Shown: positions 7,177 through 19,119, counted from the stretch's first letter. The stretch: DNA of 39,518 nucleotides from an uncultured Lachnospiraceae bacterium (GCA_947086895.1 CAMUAR010000032.1:1-39518); one strand, 5' to 3'. The notes: generated by a model from the sequence alone, not told the origin. Program-made: numbers and translations.

Positions 7177-7214
7177 AGTGACCAAGAATGATCCATAAAA
7201 TTCAATTTTTTAGA

Positions 7215-7766
7215 TTACTTACTGCTGAGAGATATTTTTTCCTGGTTATACAGATTTTCTCCTTTGTCGTCTATTACAACAATTACTGGAAAATCTTTTA
7301 CTTCAAGTTTATAAATTGCTTCTGCACCCAAATCTTCATAAGCGGCAATTTCCGCTTTCACAATACATTTTGACAAAAATGCTCCCGCTCCGCCAACTGC
7401 TGCAAAATAGACGGCATGGTATTTTTTCATCGCGTCTATCACAGCTTCACTGCGCTTCCCTTTGCCGATCATTCCTGTTATGCCAAGCTCTATCAATGTT
7501 GGGGTATATTTATCCATACGTGTGCTTGTTGTCGGTCCGGCAGAGCCGATCACCTGTCCTTCTTTTGCAGGAGTTGGACCAAGATAATAGATGGTCTGAT
7601 TTTTTATTGGTATCGGCAGTTCGCCGCCTGCTGCCAGCGTTTCTATCATTCGTTTATGTGCTGCATCTCTTGCAGAATAAAGAGTTCCTGTCAAATACAC
7701 ATAATCACCAGAATTTAGATTACATACGAATTCTTTTGTTATAGGTAATGTTATTTTTCTCTCCAC
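7215..7766 (-). CDS. Fumarate hydratase class I, beta subunit (C-terminal domain)
   Basis: A 183-residue small subunit of the two-subunit iron-sulfur fumarase (malate to fumarate and water). It shows the family blocks LNSGDYVYLTGTLYSARDAA near the N-terminus, YLGPTPAKEGQVIGSAGPT in the middle, and TSTRMDKYTPTLIELGITG and MIGKGKRS after it. GTG start at 7766 with AAGGAG 6 bp upstream. The alpha gene lies 145 bp upstream on the same strand, so the two form one unit. The related L-tartrate dehydratase has the same architecture and cannot be fully excluded. Confidence 0.88.
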   Translation of the reverse strand: MERKITLPITKEFVCNLNSGDYVYLTGTLYSARDAAHKRMIETLAAGGELPIPIKNQTIYYLGPTPAKEGQVIGSAGPTTSTRMDKYTPTLIELGITGMIGKGKRSEAVIDAMKKYHAVYFAAVGGAGAFLSKCIVKAEIAAYEDLGAEAIYKLEVKDFPVIVVIDDKGENLYNQEKISLSSK

Positions 7767-7911
7767 AAAAATCTCCTTCTGTATTCAAAACATTATTCGC
7801 ATTTTTACTGCGAAATGCATCCGTTTACATTATGCAAATCTTTATCTTGTCTTTTCGAAACAAGTATGTCTGAACACTGCTTTTTGTCCGCTGTAACTGC
7901 TTTTATAAAAT

Positions 7912-8754
7912 TTACAGTACCCTTTTTACATGTCTGTTTACATGGCAGCATAGATTGATCGCAACGGGAAGCCCTGCAATATGTGTCGGGTATGTTTCAA
8001 TATTTAAGCCGAGCGCAGTTACTTTTCCTCCAAGTCCTCCAGGACCAATTTTTGTTTTGTTGATTTCTTCCAACAATTCCTTTTCAAGTTCTCTGATATG
8101 AGGAAAAGGGGATGGGGTGTCCAAATTTCTTGTCAGTGCCTTCTTTGCAAGAATCGCACATTTTTCAAAGTCGCCGCCGATTCCGACACCGACAATCATC
8201 GGCGGGCAGGCATTTGGTCCTGCAAGCTTCACAGTCTCTAAAACTGCCTGTTTTACGCCCTCTATACCATCGGCGGGCTTTAACATAAGGATGCGGCTTG
8301 TATTTTCACTGCCAAACCCCTTTGGCGCTACAATAATCTCAATGTTTTCTCCCGGCACAATGCTGTAATGAATAATTCCTGGTGTATTATCCTTTGTGTT
8401 TTCTCGAAGAAGCGGGTCTGATACTACGGATTTGCGCAGATAACCGTCGCGGTATCCCTGACGGATGCCTTCGTTGACAGCATCTTCGATCGCTGTTCCT
8501 TCTATGCGTACCTCCTGTCCAACTGCAAGAAATACAACTGCCATACCAGTATCCTGACATATTGGAATTTGTTCGTTTTCAGCGATTGCAAGGTTTTCTT
8601 CCAACTGCTCCAATACCCTTTTTCCAAGTGCAGATTCTTCTTTTTCTTTCGCCGAAAGTACTCTTTTTTTTACATCTTCGGATAAAGAAACATTCGCTTC
8701 GATACACATTTCACGAATGTTTTTTGTAATTTCGTCCGTGTGAATGATTCTCAT
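7912..8754 (-). CDS. Fumarate hydratase class I, alpha subunit (N-terminal domain)
   Basis: A 280-residue large subunit carrying the catalytic 4Fe-4S cluster. The three expected cluster cysteines are seen in PICQDTGMAVVF (C62 region), GPNACPPMIVG and INLCCHVNRH near the C-terminus. KGFGSENTS is a conserved substrate-side motif. The ATG at 8754 follows GAGAGG by 5 bp, and a GCCGC/GCGGC hairpin (about 8771-8784) lies in the leader. Upstream gene of a two-gene operon with the beta subunit. The oxygen-sensitive cluster suits an anaerobe. Tartrate dehydratase is the alternative reading. Confidence 0.88.
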   Translation of the reverse strand: MRIIHTDEITKNIREMCIEANVSLSEDVKKRVLSAKEKEESALGKRVLEQLEENLAIAENEQIPICQDTGMAVVFLAVGQEVRIEGTAIEDAVNEGIRQGYRDGYLRKSVVSDPLLRENTKDNTPGIIHYSIVPGENIEIIVAPKGFGSENTSRILMLKPADGIEGVKQAVLETVKLAGPNACPPMIVGVGIGGDFEKCAILAKKALTRNLDTPSPFPHIRELEKELLEEINKTKIGPGGLGGKVTALGLNIETYPTHIAGLPVAINLCCHVNRHVKRVL

Positions 8755-8826
8755 TTTTTCCTCTCATTCCGCCGCGCACGCGGCATTTTCATCAAGGGAA
8801 TTTTGTGCTGTGCAACACCGCAAATT

Positions 8827-8854
8827 AGTATAAACTTTACCATACATAGAACAA
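8827..8854 (-). promoter_or_regulatory. Possible promoter of the fumarase genes
   Basis: On the minus strand TTGTTC (8849-8854) and TATACT (8827-8832) are 16 bp apart, about 70 bp before the fumarase alpha ATG. The -10 is good and the -35 poor. Confidence 0.35.
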
Positions 8855-8910
8855 GCGGATAAAATCATGAAACTGTACCAACAAATAAAAAACAATATTT
8901 TTACTGGCAG

Positions 8911-8994
8911 AAAAAAGACAAGCTGTCATTGAACTTCATCCAGTAACCGTCCGTTTCCTGACTTTACTGCAAATCATCAAACTTACAGCTTGCC
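8911..8994 (-). terminator. Terminator with structured loop after gyrA
   Basis: On the minus strand GGCAAGCTGT (8985-8994) pairs fully, with one G-U, with ACAGCTTGTC (8917-8926), followed by TTTTTT (8911-8916). The 58-nt loop holds a further CAGTAA/TTACTG stem. It is the first good terminator after gyrA in a 391-bp gap that otherwise holds the fumarase promoter. No gene was seen in the remaining 8995-9145. Confidence 0.6.
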
Positions 8995-9145
8995 TTTCTC
9001 AATGATTTCTGCAAATCCATTTGATCTTTTATGTTGTCTGCATACTGCTGATATCTCACAAAATAAATTGAGCAGTCTTATCTCTGATTTTATACCGCGC
9101 AGATCATTCCAAAAGAAACTTCAGTAAATCGCAAAACATACAAAT

Positions 9146-11767
9146 TTATTCTTGGTTATTCTCTGTTTCTTCCTCGTCGTTCTCTTTCTCTTCCAAAGCG
9201 CGCGTCACAAGAGCTTCCAAATCGGATGCACCTTCCGTTTTCGCAGCTACAGCTTTTTCAGGAATTTCTTCCTCCTCAAGTTCCTGCTCCAGCTTTTTGA
9301 GTACATCCTCCTCGCTGACTGTACTGCTTTCTTTGACCTTTGCAAAGCTTGCCACGCGAATATCCTTTTCTGTGTCAATATTGATCAGCTTAACGCCTGA
9401 AGTAATTCTTCCAAGTTTGCTGATGCCGCTCACTGCAAGGCGGATGATAATTCCCTCGTTGGTGATAATCATAATCTCGTCGTTTTCATCAATTGCTTTC
9501 GCGCCGACGACATTCCCTGTTTTTTCAAGAATCTTATAGCATTTTACGCCCTTGCCGCCGCGGTGCTGACAGCTGAATTCAGATATATCCGTCAGTTTGC
9601 CAAGTCCGTTTTCCGACACAATTAACAGGTATTTGCCCTGCGTGTCAATCTGCATGGAGACAACTTCGTCTTCCGGGGATAAATTCATGCCAATTACCCC
9701 CATAGAAGCGCGTCCTGTACTGCGTACATCCTTCTCATTAAACCGGATGCAGATTCCGTCCTTCGTCACAAGGAATATGTCTTTCTGGCTGTTTGTCACC
9801 TTCACCTCAATCAGCTCGTCATCTTCCCTTAAACTGATCGCCTGAAGACCGTTTTTTCGAATATTTTCATACTCTTGTATTTTTGTCTTTTTCACCATGC
9901 CGTTTCTTGTTGCCATAAACAGATAGCGGTCGTCTTTATATTCCCGCAGCGAAATCACAGCGGTAATCTTCTCCTGCGGCTGCAGCTGCAATAGATTTAC
10001 AATCGCCGTCCCGCGCGCAGTGCGGGAAGATTCTGGTATCTCGTAAGCCTTCAGACGATAGACGCGCCCCTTGTTTGTAAAAAACATAATGTAATGATGG
10101 TTCGTCGTCATAAACAGGTCTTCAATAAAGTCCTCCTCAATCGTCTGCATCCCCTTGATCCCTTTACCGCCGCGGTGCTGGCTCTTAAAATTGTCGATCG
10201 ACATTCTCTTGATATAGCCAAGCCTTGTCATAGCGATTACAACATTATTGTCTGGAATCAGATCTTCCATATCGATATCGAATTCATCATAGCCGATGGA
10301 TGTTCTGCGCTCGTCTCCGTACTTGTCGCGGATTGCAAGAAGCTCGCTGCGCACCACGCCCAAAAGCTCTTTTTCATCCCCAAGAATTTCTTTGAACCGC
10401 TCAATTTGTTTTTGCAGTTCCGCATACTCATTTTCCAGACGTTCGCGCTCCAAACCAGTAAGCGCTCTAAGGCGCATATCTACGATTGCCTGCGACTGCA
10501 CATCGTCCAGTCCAAACCGCTCAATCAGGCGTTCCTTTGCAACCGGCGTCGATTTTGAGGAACGTATTATACTGATTACCTCATCAATATTGTCAAGGGC
10601 GATCAGCAGTCCCTGCAATATATGGGCGCGCTCCTCGGCTTTATTTAAGTCGTACTGCGTCCTGCGCGTGACAACATCCTCCTGGTGCTTTAAATAATAA
10701 CTTAACATCTCCAGAAGGTTTAACACTCTCGGCTGATTATTGACCAGGGCAAGCATAATAACTCCGAAGGTATCCTGCATCTGCGTATGTTTATAAAGCA
10801 GATTCAACATTACGTTCGGGTTGATATCACGCCGCAGTTCAATGCAGATTCGCATACCCTCCCTGTTCGACTCGTCGCGCAGTTCTGTAATGCCGTCAAT
10901 TTTCTTGTCGCGCACCAAATCAGCGATCTTTTCAATCAGCTTGGCCTTGTTTACCATGTATGGAAGTTCTGTCACAATAATGCGGTTTTTGCCGTTTGCC
11001 ATCGGCTCGATATCCGTCACGGCGCGCACCCGAATCTTCCCGCGCCCCGTGCGGTACGCCTCCTCGATCCCGCGCGTGCCAAGAATCATTGCTCCTGTCG
11101 GAAAATCCGGTCCTTTTACAACATCCAGAACTTCTTCGATTGCCGTTTCCTGATCTGCGATTTTATTATCAATAATTTTTGCAACTGCATTGATGATTTC
11201 TCTGAGGTTGTGCGGCGGAATACTTGTCGCCATGCCGACAGCAATTCCAGACGTCCCGTTGACCAATAAGTTTGGTATTCTTGACGGCAAAACATCCGGT
11301 TCGCGCTCTGTCTCGTCAAAGTTCGGCGAAAAATCCACCGTATTTTTATTGATGTCGGCAAGCATTTCCATTGATATTTTGCTTAAACGCGCCTCAGTAT
11401 AACGCATGGCTGCCGCCCCGTCCCCATCGACAGAGCCAAAATTCCCATGCCCGTCAACCAGAGGGTATCTGGTTGACCATTCCTGGGCAAGATTCACCAG
11501 AGCACCGTAGATGGAACTATCTCCGTGCGGATGATATTTACCCATTGTATCGCCGACAATACGCGCGCATTTACGATGTGGTTTATCTGGTCCATTATTC
11601 AGCTCTATCATTGCATACAGAATCCTGCGCTGCACGGGTTTTAAGCCATCACGCACATCCGGCAAGGCTCTTGCAGCGATTACGGACATCGCGTACTCAA
11701 TATAGGATTCTTCCATTGTCTCCTTGAGATCGACGTCATTGATTTTATCAAAAATTGTATCGTCCAT
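9146..11767 (-). CDS. gyrA: DNA gyrase subunit A
   Basis: An 873-residue GyrA, the breakage-reunion subunit that introduces negative supercoils together with GyrB. The catalytic tyrosine is Y123 ([11 protein letters not shown]). The quinolone region reads [13 protein letters not shown], with serine at position 84 (E. coli S83) and glycine at 88 (E. coli D87). The six-blade C-terminal domain has the GyrA box [11 protein letters not shown] at ~520, and a second QHRGGKGVK block near 740. The C-terminus is an acidic Glu/Asp-rich tail (last ~50 residues). GGAGA precedes the ATG at 11767. It follows gyrB on the same strand with a 179-bp gap. Confidence 0.97.
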   Translation of the reverse strand: MDDTIFDKINDVDLKETMEESYIEYAMSVIAARALPDVRDGLKPVQRRILYAMIELNNGPDKPHRKCARIVGDTMGKYHPHGDSSIYGALVNLAQEWSTRYPLVDGHGNFGSVDGDGAAAMRYTEARLSKISMEMLADINKNTVDFSPNFDETEREPDVLPSRIPNLLVNGTSGIAVGMATSIPPHNLREIINAVAKIIDNKIADQETAIEEVLDVVKGPDFPTGAMILGTRGIEEAYRTGRGKIRVRAVTDIEPMANGKNRIIVTELPYMVNKAKLIEKIADLVRDKKIDGITELRDESNREGMRICIELRRDINPNVMLNLLYKHTQMQDTFGVIMLALVNNQPRVLNLLEMLSYYLKHQEDVVTRRTQYDLNKAEERAHILQGLLIALDNIDEVISIIRSSKSTPVAKERLIERFGLDDVQSQAIVDMRLRALTGLERERLENEYAELQKQIERFKEILGDEKELLGVVRSELLAIRDKYGDERRTSIGYDEFDIDMEDLIPDNNVVIAMTRLGYIKRMSIDNFKSQHRGGKGIKGMQTIEEDFIEDLFMTTNHHYIMFFTNKGRVYRLKAYEIPESSRTARGTAIVNLLQLQPQEKITAVISLREYKDDRYLFMATRNGMVKKTKIQEYENIRKNGLQAISLREDDELIEVKVTNSQKDIFLVTKDGICIRFNEKDVRSTGRASMGVIGMNLSPEDEVVSMQIDTQGKYLLIVSENGLGKLTDISEFSCQHRGGKGVKCYKILEKTGNVVGAKAIDENDEIMIITNEGIIIRLAVSGISKLGRITSGVKLINIDTEKDIRVASFAKVKESSTVSEEDVLKKLEQELEEEEIPEKAVAAKTEGASDLEALVTRALEEKENDEEETENNQE

Positions 11768-11946
11768 TCACATTCTCCATTTTATACCCGCGCTGTGCCA
11801 AACCAGCTTTTTTCGCGCGGCACTATACTTTCCCCAGTTCACTCATTGCTTTAACGTATCAGCCAAAAATTTTTCCGCCGCATTTTTCTCATTATATCAC
11901 AACAAATACAACAAACGGCCAAAAAATTAGTTTCTTCTGCTCACTT

Positions 11947-13962
<2,016 letters not shown>

Positions 13963-13976
13963 CTATTTTATTTTCC

Positions 13977-15050
13977 TCAGCCAATTTTCCCCTGCACAAT
14001 ATGATAAATGCGATCCGACTGAAACCTCTCTTTTACAAATTCTTCCAATCCGGTGCAGGTTATTACCGTCTGTATCTCTTTTATATTATCGAGCAGTTGC
14101 TTCTGCCGTCCCCGGTCAAGCTCCGACAACACGTCGTCAAGAAGAAGGACGGGATTGTCTTTCACCGTTTTTTTCACCAGTTCAATTTCCGCCAATTTCA
14201 AAGAGAGCGCTGAAGTTCTCTGCTGACCCTGCGAGCCAAACTTTCGGATATCATTCCCCCCAAGATAAAAGCTAATATCATCCCTGTGAGGTCCGTGCAG
14301 CGTACTTTTCTGCAAAATTTCTCTTTCTCTGTCCCCAGCCAAACAAGACAGAAAATCATCCGGCAGAATGCTCGGCTCATAGCGCAGAGATAATTTCTCT
14401 CCTCCAGACAGCACTGCATGAACCTCGCCAACCAGTTCATTTAACTCACGGATAAATTTTTGCCGCGCTTTGATAATCCCCGCGCCATATTGAGCCAGCT
14501 GTTCATCCCAGACAGGAAGCGTATCGGCAAGCCTGCGGTTTAAACTAATCTGTTTTAACAGGTTATTTCTCTGTTCTAACACACGGTTGTACTGTATAAG
14601 TCCATGCAGATAAATTTTATCCAGCTGGCAGAGTTCCATATCCACCATTCGACGCCGCTCTGCGGGACCTTCTTTGATAATGCCAAGATCCTCCGGCGAG
14701 AACGATATCACATGAACCATGCCGTACAATTCCGATGATTTTCGAACCGGCACTCCGTCAAGCGCAGCACTTTTTGCTTTTCCCTTTCTCAAGTGCATGT
14801 CGAGCTTGTGCTCGACTCCGCCTTTTACAACATACATTCGTATATGCGCTTCTTCCTTGCCCAGCTGAATCATTTCTTTATCCCGGCTTCCTTTTTGGGA
14901 TTTTGTCGTCGCACAGAGACAAAGTGCTTCCAGAATATTCGTTTTTCCCTGTGCATTATCGCCATAAAGAATATTAACTTTATCAGAAAAATCAATCTCA
15001 AGCGTGTTGTAATTGCGGAAATTGGTTAATTCGAGTGATTTAATTATCAT
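13977..15050 (-). CDS. recF: DNA replication and repair protein RecF
   Basis: A 357-residue SMC-like ATPase that helps load RecA at gaps. It starts MIIKSLELTNFRNY, has Walker A GDNAQGKTNILEA (~31-43), signature FGSQGQQRTSALSLKLAE and Walker B PVLLLDDVLSELD. I chose the ATG at 15050, which gives the usual family length; a frame start at 15113 adds 21 odd residues. Upstream ribosome binding is weak, and the gene may be coupled to the operon. It follows the S4 gene and precedes gyrB, with 116 bp between recF and gyrB. Confidence 0.95.
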   Translation of the reverse strand: MIIKSLELTNFRNYNTLEIDFSDKVNILYGDNAQGKTNILEALCLCATTKSQKGSRDKEMIQLGKEEAHIRMYVVKGGVEHKLDMHLRKGKAKSAALDGVPVRKSSELYGMVHVISFSPEDLGIIKEGPAERRRMVDMELCQLDKIYLHGLIQYNRVLEQRNNLLKQISLNRRLADTLPVWDEQLAQYGAGIIKARQKFIRELNELVGEVHAVLSGGEKLSLRYEPSILPDDFLSCLAGDREREILQKSTLHGPHRDDISFYLGGNDIRKFGSQGQQRTSALSLKLAEIELVKKTVKDNPVLLLDDVLSELDRGRQKQLLDNIKEIQTVITCTGLEEFVKERFQSDRIYHIVQGKIG

Positions 15051-15200
15051 AAAGCATTTCCCATTCTGTGTGTTTTGCACATTGTCCAGCGGAACATGAC
15101 CTGTTATCCACAATACTTTGTTTTTTACACAAGGAAGGCGTGGAAAACTTTGCTGTTCTCATCTTAAAAAGTGGATTTTAACACAGTTGAAAGCGGTTGG

Positions 15201-15413
15201 CTACCTGCTGCATACACTGAATTTGTGACCATCATATTCCACGATATCTCCAACGACGATTTTCTTCCCTCGCTGCAGCTGCACAGTTCCATTGACTTTC
15301 ACCTGACCGGATGTAATAACATCCTTTGCCTGCACTCCCGATTCCACCAATCCAGCCAGCTTGATCACTTGTCCAAGCTTGATAAAATCATCCATGATCT
15401 GTATGGATTCCAT
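15201..15413 (-). CDS. yaaA: S4-domain RNA-binding protein (YaaA/RlbA type)
   Basis: 70 residues forming one S4 fold: FIKLGQVIKLAGLVESGVQA, then VKVNGTVQLQRGKKIVVGDI. The position between dnaN and recF is that of B. subtilis yaaA. Family members bind RNA and have been linked to ribosome assembly. A GGGGGA element lies 8 bp before the ATG. Gaps are 109 bp to dnaN and 150 bp to recF. Confidence 0.9.
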   Translation of the reverse strand: MESIQIMDDFIKLGQVIKLAGLVESGVQAKDVITSGQVKVNGTVQLQRGKKIVVGDIVEYDGHKFSVCSR

Positions 15414-15522
15414 AACACTATCCCCCTGTTCCTATAAAATTTTATTTTTCAGTCCTTTTTCTTTTGTAAAGTCCCCCTTTGCTGTATTAACGGCGTCCGA
15501 TAAAATCAAAATTCTGACAGGA

Positions 15523-16644
15523 TCAGACGGACGCAGCGTTAAAGTTGACTGGCAGGATAAGATAGATATAGGATTCCTCCTTATCCTTGATAAAGCAAGG
15601 CGACTTTGGGTTGATTAGATAGATTGTAACTTCCTCGTCATCAACCACGCGCAGGACATCCATCAAAAATTTCGGATTAAAACCGATCAGGATGTCTTTC
15701 CCCTCTTTTGTAATATCGATTTCCTCCTTCATCGAGCCGATATTGGAATTGATTTTCAGCTCCATATTGTTATCTTTTACCCCTACAATAATCGGCTTTT
15801 TTTCAGATTCCTTAATTAAGAGGGTAGAGCGGTCAATACAATTAAAAAACTCTTTTTTGTTGATCACAACTTTGGTTTCATAGTCGTTGGACAACATCTG
15901 ATTGATCTTGTAGTACTCGCCTTCAATCAATCTCGACAATACGATGGTATCTTCCAGTTCAAACAATACATGCTTGTCCGTAAAGTAAAGCGTCGCTTCG
16001 TCCGCGATCTCCCCGGAAAGAATTTTGCTGATCTCAATCAATGTTTTTCCTGGAACAATCACTTTAATTGTTCCATAGTTTTCTTTTAATTTAATTTTTC
16101 GAATAGAAATTCGATGCCCGTCAAGAGAGACAACCCGGAATTCATCTTTGTTAATTTCAAACAGCTCCCCGGTCATAATTTTATTGCTCTCATTGTCCGA
16201 GATTGAGAACACGGTTTGACGAATGATTTCCTTTAAGGTAAACTGAGAAAGTATAATCGGTTGCTGTTTTTCGATCCGCGGAATTGTTGGAAATTCATCG
16301 GCAGATTTTCCGGCAATCGTAAATTTTGCTTTCTCACATAGAATCGTTACCATGTAATTTTCATCTGTCTGAATCATTATATCATTGTCGGATAATTTCC
16401 GTATAATCTCAGAGAACACCTTTGCGCTGACTGCGATCATTTTATTTCCTTGGTCATCGATAATATCGCCTTTTACTATTGTTTCAATTGCAAGTTCCAT
16501 ATCGTTTGAAATCAATTTAATCTGACCGTTCGAAATATCAATAACCATACATTCAAGAATCGGGAGGGTCGTTTTTGAAGATACTGCCCTTAGTACAATA
16601 TTTACGCTGTTCAGAAGGTCTGATTTTTTGCTGACAATTTTCAT
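15523..16644 (-). CDS. dnaN: DNA polymerase III beta subunit (sliding clamp)
   Basis: A 373-residue ring-forming clamp with three similar domains. It begins MKIVSKKSDLLNSVNIVLRAV and ends with a PVNFNAASV tail in place of the usual PMR(L/V) motif. SKTTLPILECMVID and FTIAGKSADEFPTIP are family blocks. It lies about 1 kb from dnaA on the other side of oriC, both leftward. The unwinding element of oriC is only ~36 bp upstream of the ATG. Confidence 0.97.
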   Translation of the reverse strand: MKIVSKKSDLLNSVNIVLRAVSSKTTLPILECMVIDISNGQIKLISNDMELAIETIVKGDIIDDQGNKMIAVSAKVFSEIIRKLSDNDIMIQTDENYMVTILCEKAKFTIAGKSADEFPTIPRIEKQQPIILSQFTLKEIIRQTVFSISDNESNKIMTGELFEINKDEFRVVSLDGHRISIRKIKLKENYGTIKVIVPGKTLIEISKILSGEIADEATLYFTDKHVLFELEDTIVLSRLIEGEYYKINQMLSNDYETKVVINKKEFFNCIDRSTLLIKESEKKPIIVGVKDNNMELKINSNIGSMKEEIDITKEGKDILIGFNPKFLMDVLRVVDDEEVTIYLINPKSPCFIKDKEESYIYLILPVNFNAASV

Positions 16645-16679
16645 GATGTGGATAACTCCTTTCGCGAAAAATGGACAAT

Positions 16680-16734
16680 ATATATATAATACTATAACTA
16701 GTAGTAGTAGTAGGGGGCGTGGATAAGTGGATAA
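16680..16734 (-). other. oriC unwinding element with DnaA-trio
   Basis: On the minus strand two abutting DnaA boxes TTATCCACT and TTATCCACG (16726-16734, 16718-16726) are followed by a short C-run (16713-16717), then CTACTACTACTACTAG (16698-16713) and an AT-only stretch (16680-16697). This is the known order of the bacterial basal unwinding system: box, GC cluster, repeated TAC/TAG trios that bind single-strand DnaA, AT-rich melting site. It is the only trio seen in the window. Confidence 0.8.
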
Positions 16735-16926
16735 CTTTCTGAAACCCGCTTAAAATCAGGGGTTGAGGCACCTAAACCCCTGTGGATAACTTGTGGATAA
16801 ATTGTGGACAAAGTGGATAACTTCCGTGGATAAAATTTTGGAAAAAAATCGGTTTAAAAAGTTATCCACATAATATCCACAGGTTATCCACGAGTTATCC
16901 ACAGGTTATCCACAAGTTATCCACGT
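16718..16926. repeat. oriC module 1 of 3
   Basis: The first and longest copy of a triplicated module: paired boxes, then GCTTAAAATCAGGGGTT, more boxes, a non-box spacer, then the cluster beginning GTTATCCACATAATATCCAC at 16861 with four further boxes. It alone is joined to the DnaA-trio and lies nearest dnaN. Confidence 0.75.
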
Positions 16927-17100
16927 CTGGCTGTCTGGAATGGTTGATTTTGTTTCTCGGCTTGATTTTCATAAAATTGACCTCCCTTTTGGCTGTGTAA
17001 AAGCCACTTTACTATAACAAAAATGTTTATAATGCGTGGATAACTTTTTTTTAAATATAAACAAACCATAAATGTGGTTATCCACCATAATAACTTATAC

Positions 17101-17276
17101 TGTGGATAACGTGGATAACTTGCGGATATTCCTTAAAATCAAGGATTGAACCCTTTAAACTCCTGTGGATAACTTGTGGATAACGTCGAAAAACAAAGAA
17201 AAGAAAAATTGGCGTTACCAACATTTTGAAAAGTTATCCACATAATATCCACAGGTTATCCACAAGTTATCCACGT
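17101..17276. repeat. oriC module 2 of 3
   Basis: The second copy: TGTGGATAA and CGTGGATAA, then CCTTAAAATCAAGG, two more boxes at about 17165-17182, a spacer, then the same cluster start GTTATCCACATAATATCCAC at 17233 with two further boxes. No trio is next to it. Confidence 0.75.
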
Positions 17277-17439
17277 CATTTTGTACAATTATGTCTGCAA
17301 TTGGCGATTTTCACTTACATTCGTGGAAAAAGCCTTAAAAATAAATCAAAAATGTTTATAGATGTGGATAACTTCTTCCAAAAAAATAAACAGAACATAA
17401 ATATAATAATCCAGTTTCGGACTTGTGGATTATTTATAT

Positions 17440-17637
17440 TGTGGATAATGTGGATAACTTGCGGAAATCCGCTTAAAATAAGGGTTTAAACTACTTAAAA
17501 CAAGTGGATAAATAGTGGATAACTTGTGGATAATATAAAAAACCAAACAGAACAAAAATTGGTGTTATGGATACTTTGAAAAGTTATCCACATAATATCC
17601 ACGGGTTATCCACAAGTTATCCACAGGTTATCCACAC
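17440..17637. repeat. oriC module 3 of 3
   Basis: The third copy, abutting the dnaA stop codon: paired boxes, CGCTTAAAATAAGGG, three boxes near 17503-17530, a spacer resembling that of module 2 (AAAAATTGGTGTTA versus AAAAATTGGCGTTA), then GTTATCCACATAATATCCAC at 17583 with three further perfect boxes. No trio is next to it. Confidence 0.75.
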
Positions 17638-17640
17638 CTG

Positions 17641-19035
17641 TTATTGCGGTGGGTTGATCTTTTTTATAAGTACATCGATGACTGCACAAATATCGTTCTT
17701 GTTTTTCGCGAGATCTTTTTCAATTTTCGAGAGTGCATGGAGTACCGTCGAGTGATCTCGGTTTCCAATCATCCTTCCAATGTCTGTGATGGAGTTCGGC
17801 GTAAATTTTTTGGAAAGATACATTGCAATCTGTCTTGGATAAGCGACATTGCGGCTGCGGTTGTTCGAATAAATTTCATTCTGCGAAATACCAAAATGTT
17901 CGGCTGCAATATTGACAATATCTTCCACTGTGACAACTTTGTCTTTGTTTGGGGAAATCAAGTCTTTTAAGGCTTCCTCTGCAAGCGCCACAGTAACATC
18001 CTGTTTCTTTAAACAGGAAAGAGCGTTTACTTTTGTAAGAGCGCCTTCCAGTTCCCGAATGTTTGATTTGATGTTTGTGACAATATAATTTAAAACTTCG
18101 TCGTCAACCGTGGCGGCATCAAGCTCTTCCCGCTTCTTTTTCAGGATTGCCATTCTTGTCTCATAGTCCGGCTGCTGGATATCGACAGTTAAACCCCACT
18201 CAAACCGGGAGCGCAGACGATCTTCCAAAGTTATCATATCTTTCGGCGGCTTGTCCGACGAGATAATAATCTGTTTTTTGGCCTCATACAATGTGTTGAA
18301 CGTGTGGAAAAGTTCTTCCTGTGTGCTTTCTTTTCCTATTATAAACTGAATGTCATCAATCAAAAGCACGTCAACATTTCTGTATTTGTCCCGGAATTCT
18401 GTCGGCGTTGTATTATTTTTCGAACCCGTTCGGATGGATTCAATTAAATCGTTGGTAAACTTCTCGCTTGTTACATATATTACTTTTGATCTTGGATTTT
18501 CATCAATCACATACCGGGCGATGGAGTGCATCAAGTGGGTTTTCCCAAGTCCTGATCCGCCGTAAATAAAAAGAGGATTGTAGGATTCTCCCGGCGATTC
18601 GGCAACAGCCAGCGCCGCTGCATGGGCGAGATTGTTGTTTGGTCCAATTACAAAAGTATCAAAGGTGTATTTAGGATTTAAGTTGGAATAGGTTTCGATG
18701 GACGAGAGATCCGAAGAACCCTGAAAAGGACCAACGCTTACATCCGCATTCTCATCAAGCTGACTGCTTAAGATAAAGTGCAGGTTATAAAAAATATTGG
18801 TGAATTCCGCAATTGCTGTACGCAAATACTGGGAGTACCGATTTTCAATATGCTGAATTCCACTGACACCTACTTTTGTTTCGTCCACGCTGATGGTGAT
18901 CTCGTTTTTTTCATCGTCAACCCCCGCGATTTCTAAGGGTTGGAGCCAAGTGCGATACGATACGTCAGTAACCCCGTATTCTTTTTTTAGGAATTCCAAA
19001 ATTTCATTCCATTGTTCTTCGACCAACGTACTCAT
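17641..19035 (-). CDS. dnaA: Chromosomal replication initiator DnaA
   Basis: A 464-residue AAA+ initiator. Domain I is at 1-90 (starts MSTLVEEQWNEILEFL), with a linker to ~125. The AAA+ part has Walker A GGSGLGKTHLM (~157-167), Walker B VLLIDDIQF and an arginine-finger region LEDRLRSRFEWGL. Domain IV ends with the DNA-binding signature NRDHSTVLHALSKIEKD. GAGGGG lies 8 bp before the ATG at 19035. It is flanked by box-rich DNA on both sides, which suggests autoregulation by DnaA. Confidence 0.98.
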   Translation of the reverse strand: MSTLVEEQWNEILEFLKKEYGVTDVSYRTWLQPLEIAGVDDEKNEITISVDETKVGVSGIQHIENRYSQYLRTAIAEFTNIFYNLHFILSSQLDENADVSVGPFQGSSDLSSIETYSNLNPKYTFDTFVIGPNNNLAHAAALAVAESPGESYNPLFIYGGSGLGKTHLMHSIARYVIDENPRSKVIYVTSEKFTNDLIESIRTGSKNNTTPTEFRDKYRNVDVLLIDDIQFIIGKESTQEELFHTFNTLYEAKKQIIISSDKPPKDMITLEDRLRSRFEWGLTVDIQQPDYETRMAILKKKREELDAATVDDEVLNYIVTNIKSNIRELEGALTKVNALSCLKKQDVTVALAEEALKDLISPNKDKVVTVEDIVNIAAEHFGISQNEIYSNNRSRNVAYPRQIAMYLSKKFTPNSITDIGRMIGNRDHSTVLHALSKIEKDLAKNKNDICAVIDVLIKKINPPQ

Positions 19036-19076
19036 AAATATTCCCCTCTACATCATTGCATAATGTTACATGTATA

Positions 19077-19105
19077 ATAATATACCAAAAGTGGAAATTT
19101 TGCAA
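19077..19105 (-). promoter_or_regulatory. dnaA promoter
   Basis: On the minus strand TTGCAA (19100-19105) and TATTAT (19077-19082) are 17 bp apart, some 42 bp before the dnaA ATG. The nearest DnaA box begins just upstream at about 19122, so DnaA bound there could control the promoter. Confidence 0.55.
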
Positions 19106-19119
19106 GTGATTGTCTTTTT

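Larger units (their letters stand above)
16645..17640. other. Replication origin oriC (dnaN-dnaA interval)
   Basis: No gene fits here. I count about 18 perfect 9-mers TTATCCACA or TGTGGATAA plus a dozen with one change. Boxes in each module point right at its left end and left at its right end. The dense box field, the AT-rich spacers, the trio element and the position between dnaA and dnaN identify the chromosomal origin. Genes on either side run away from it, which fits bidirectional replication from here. Confidence 0.93.
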
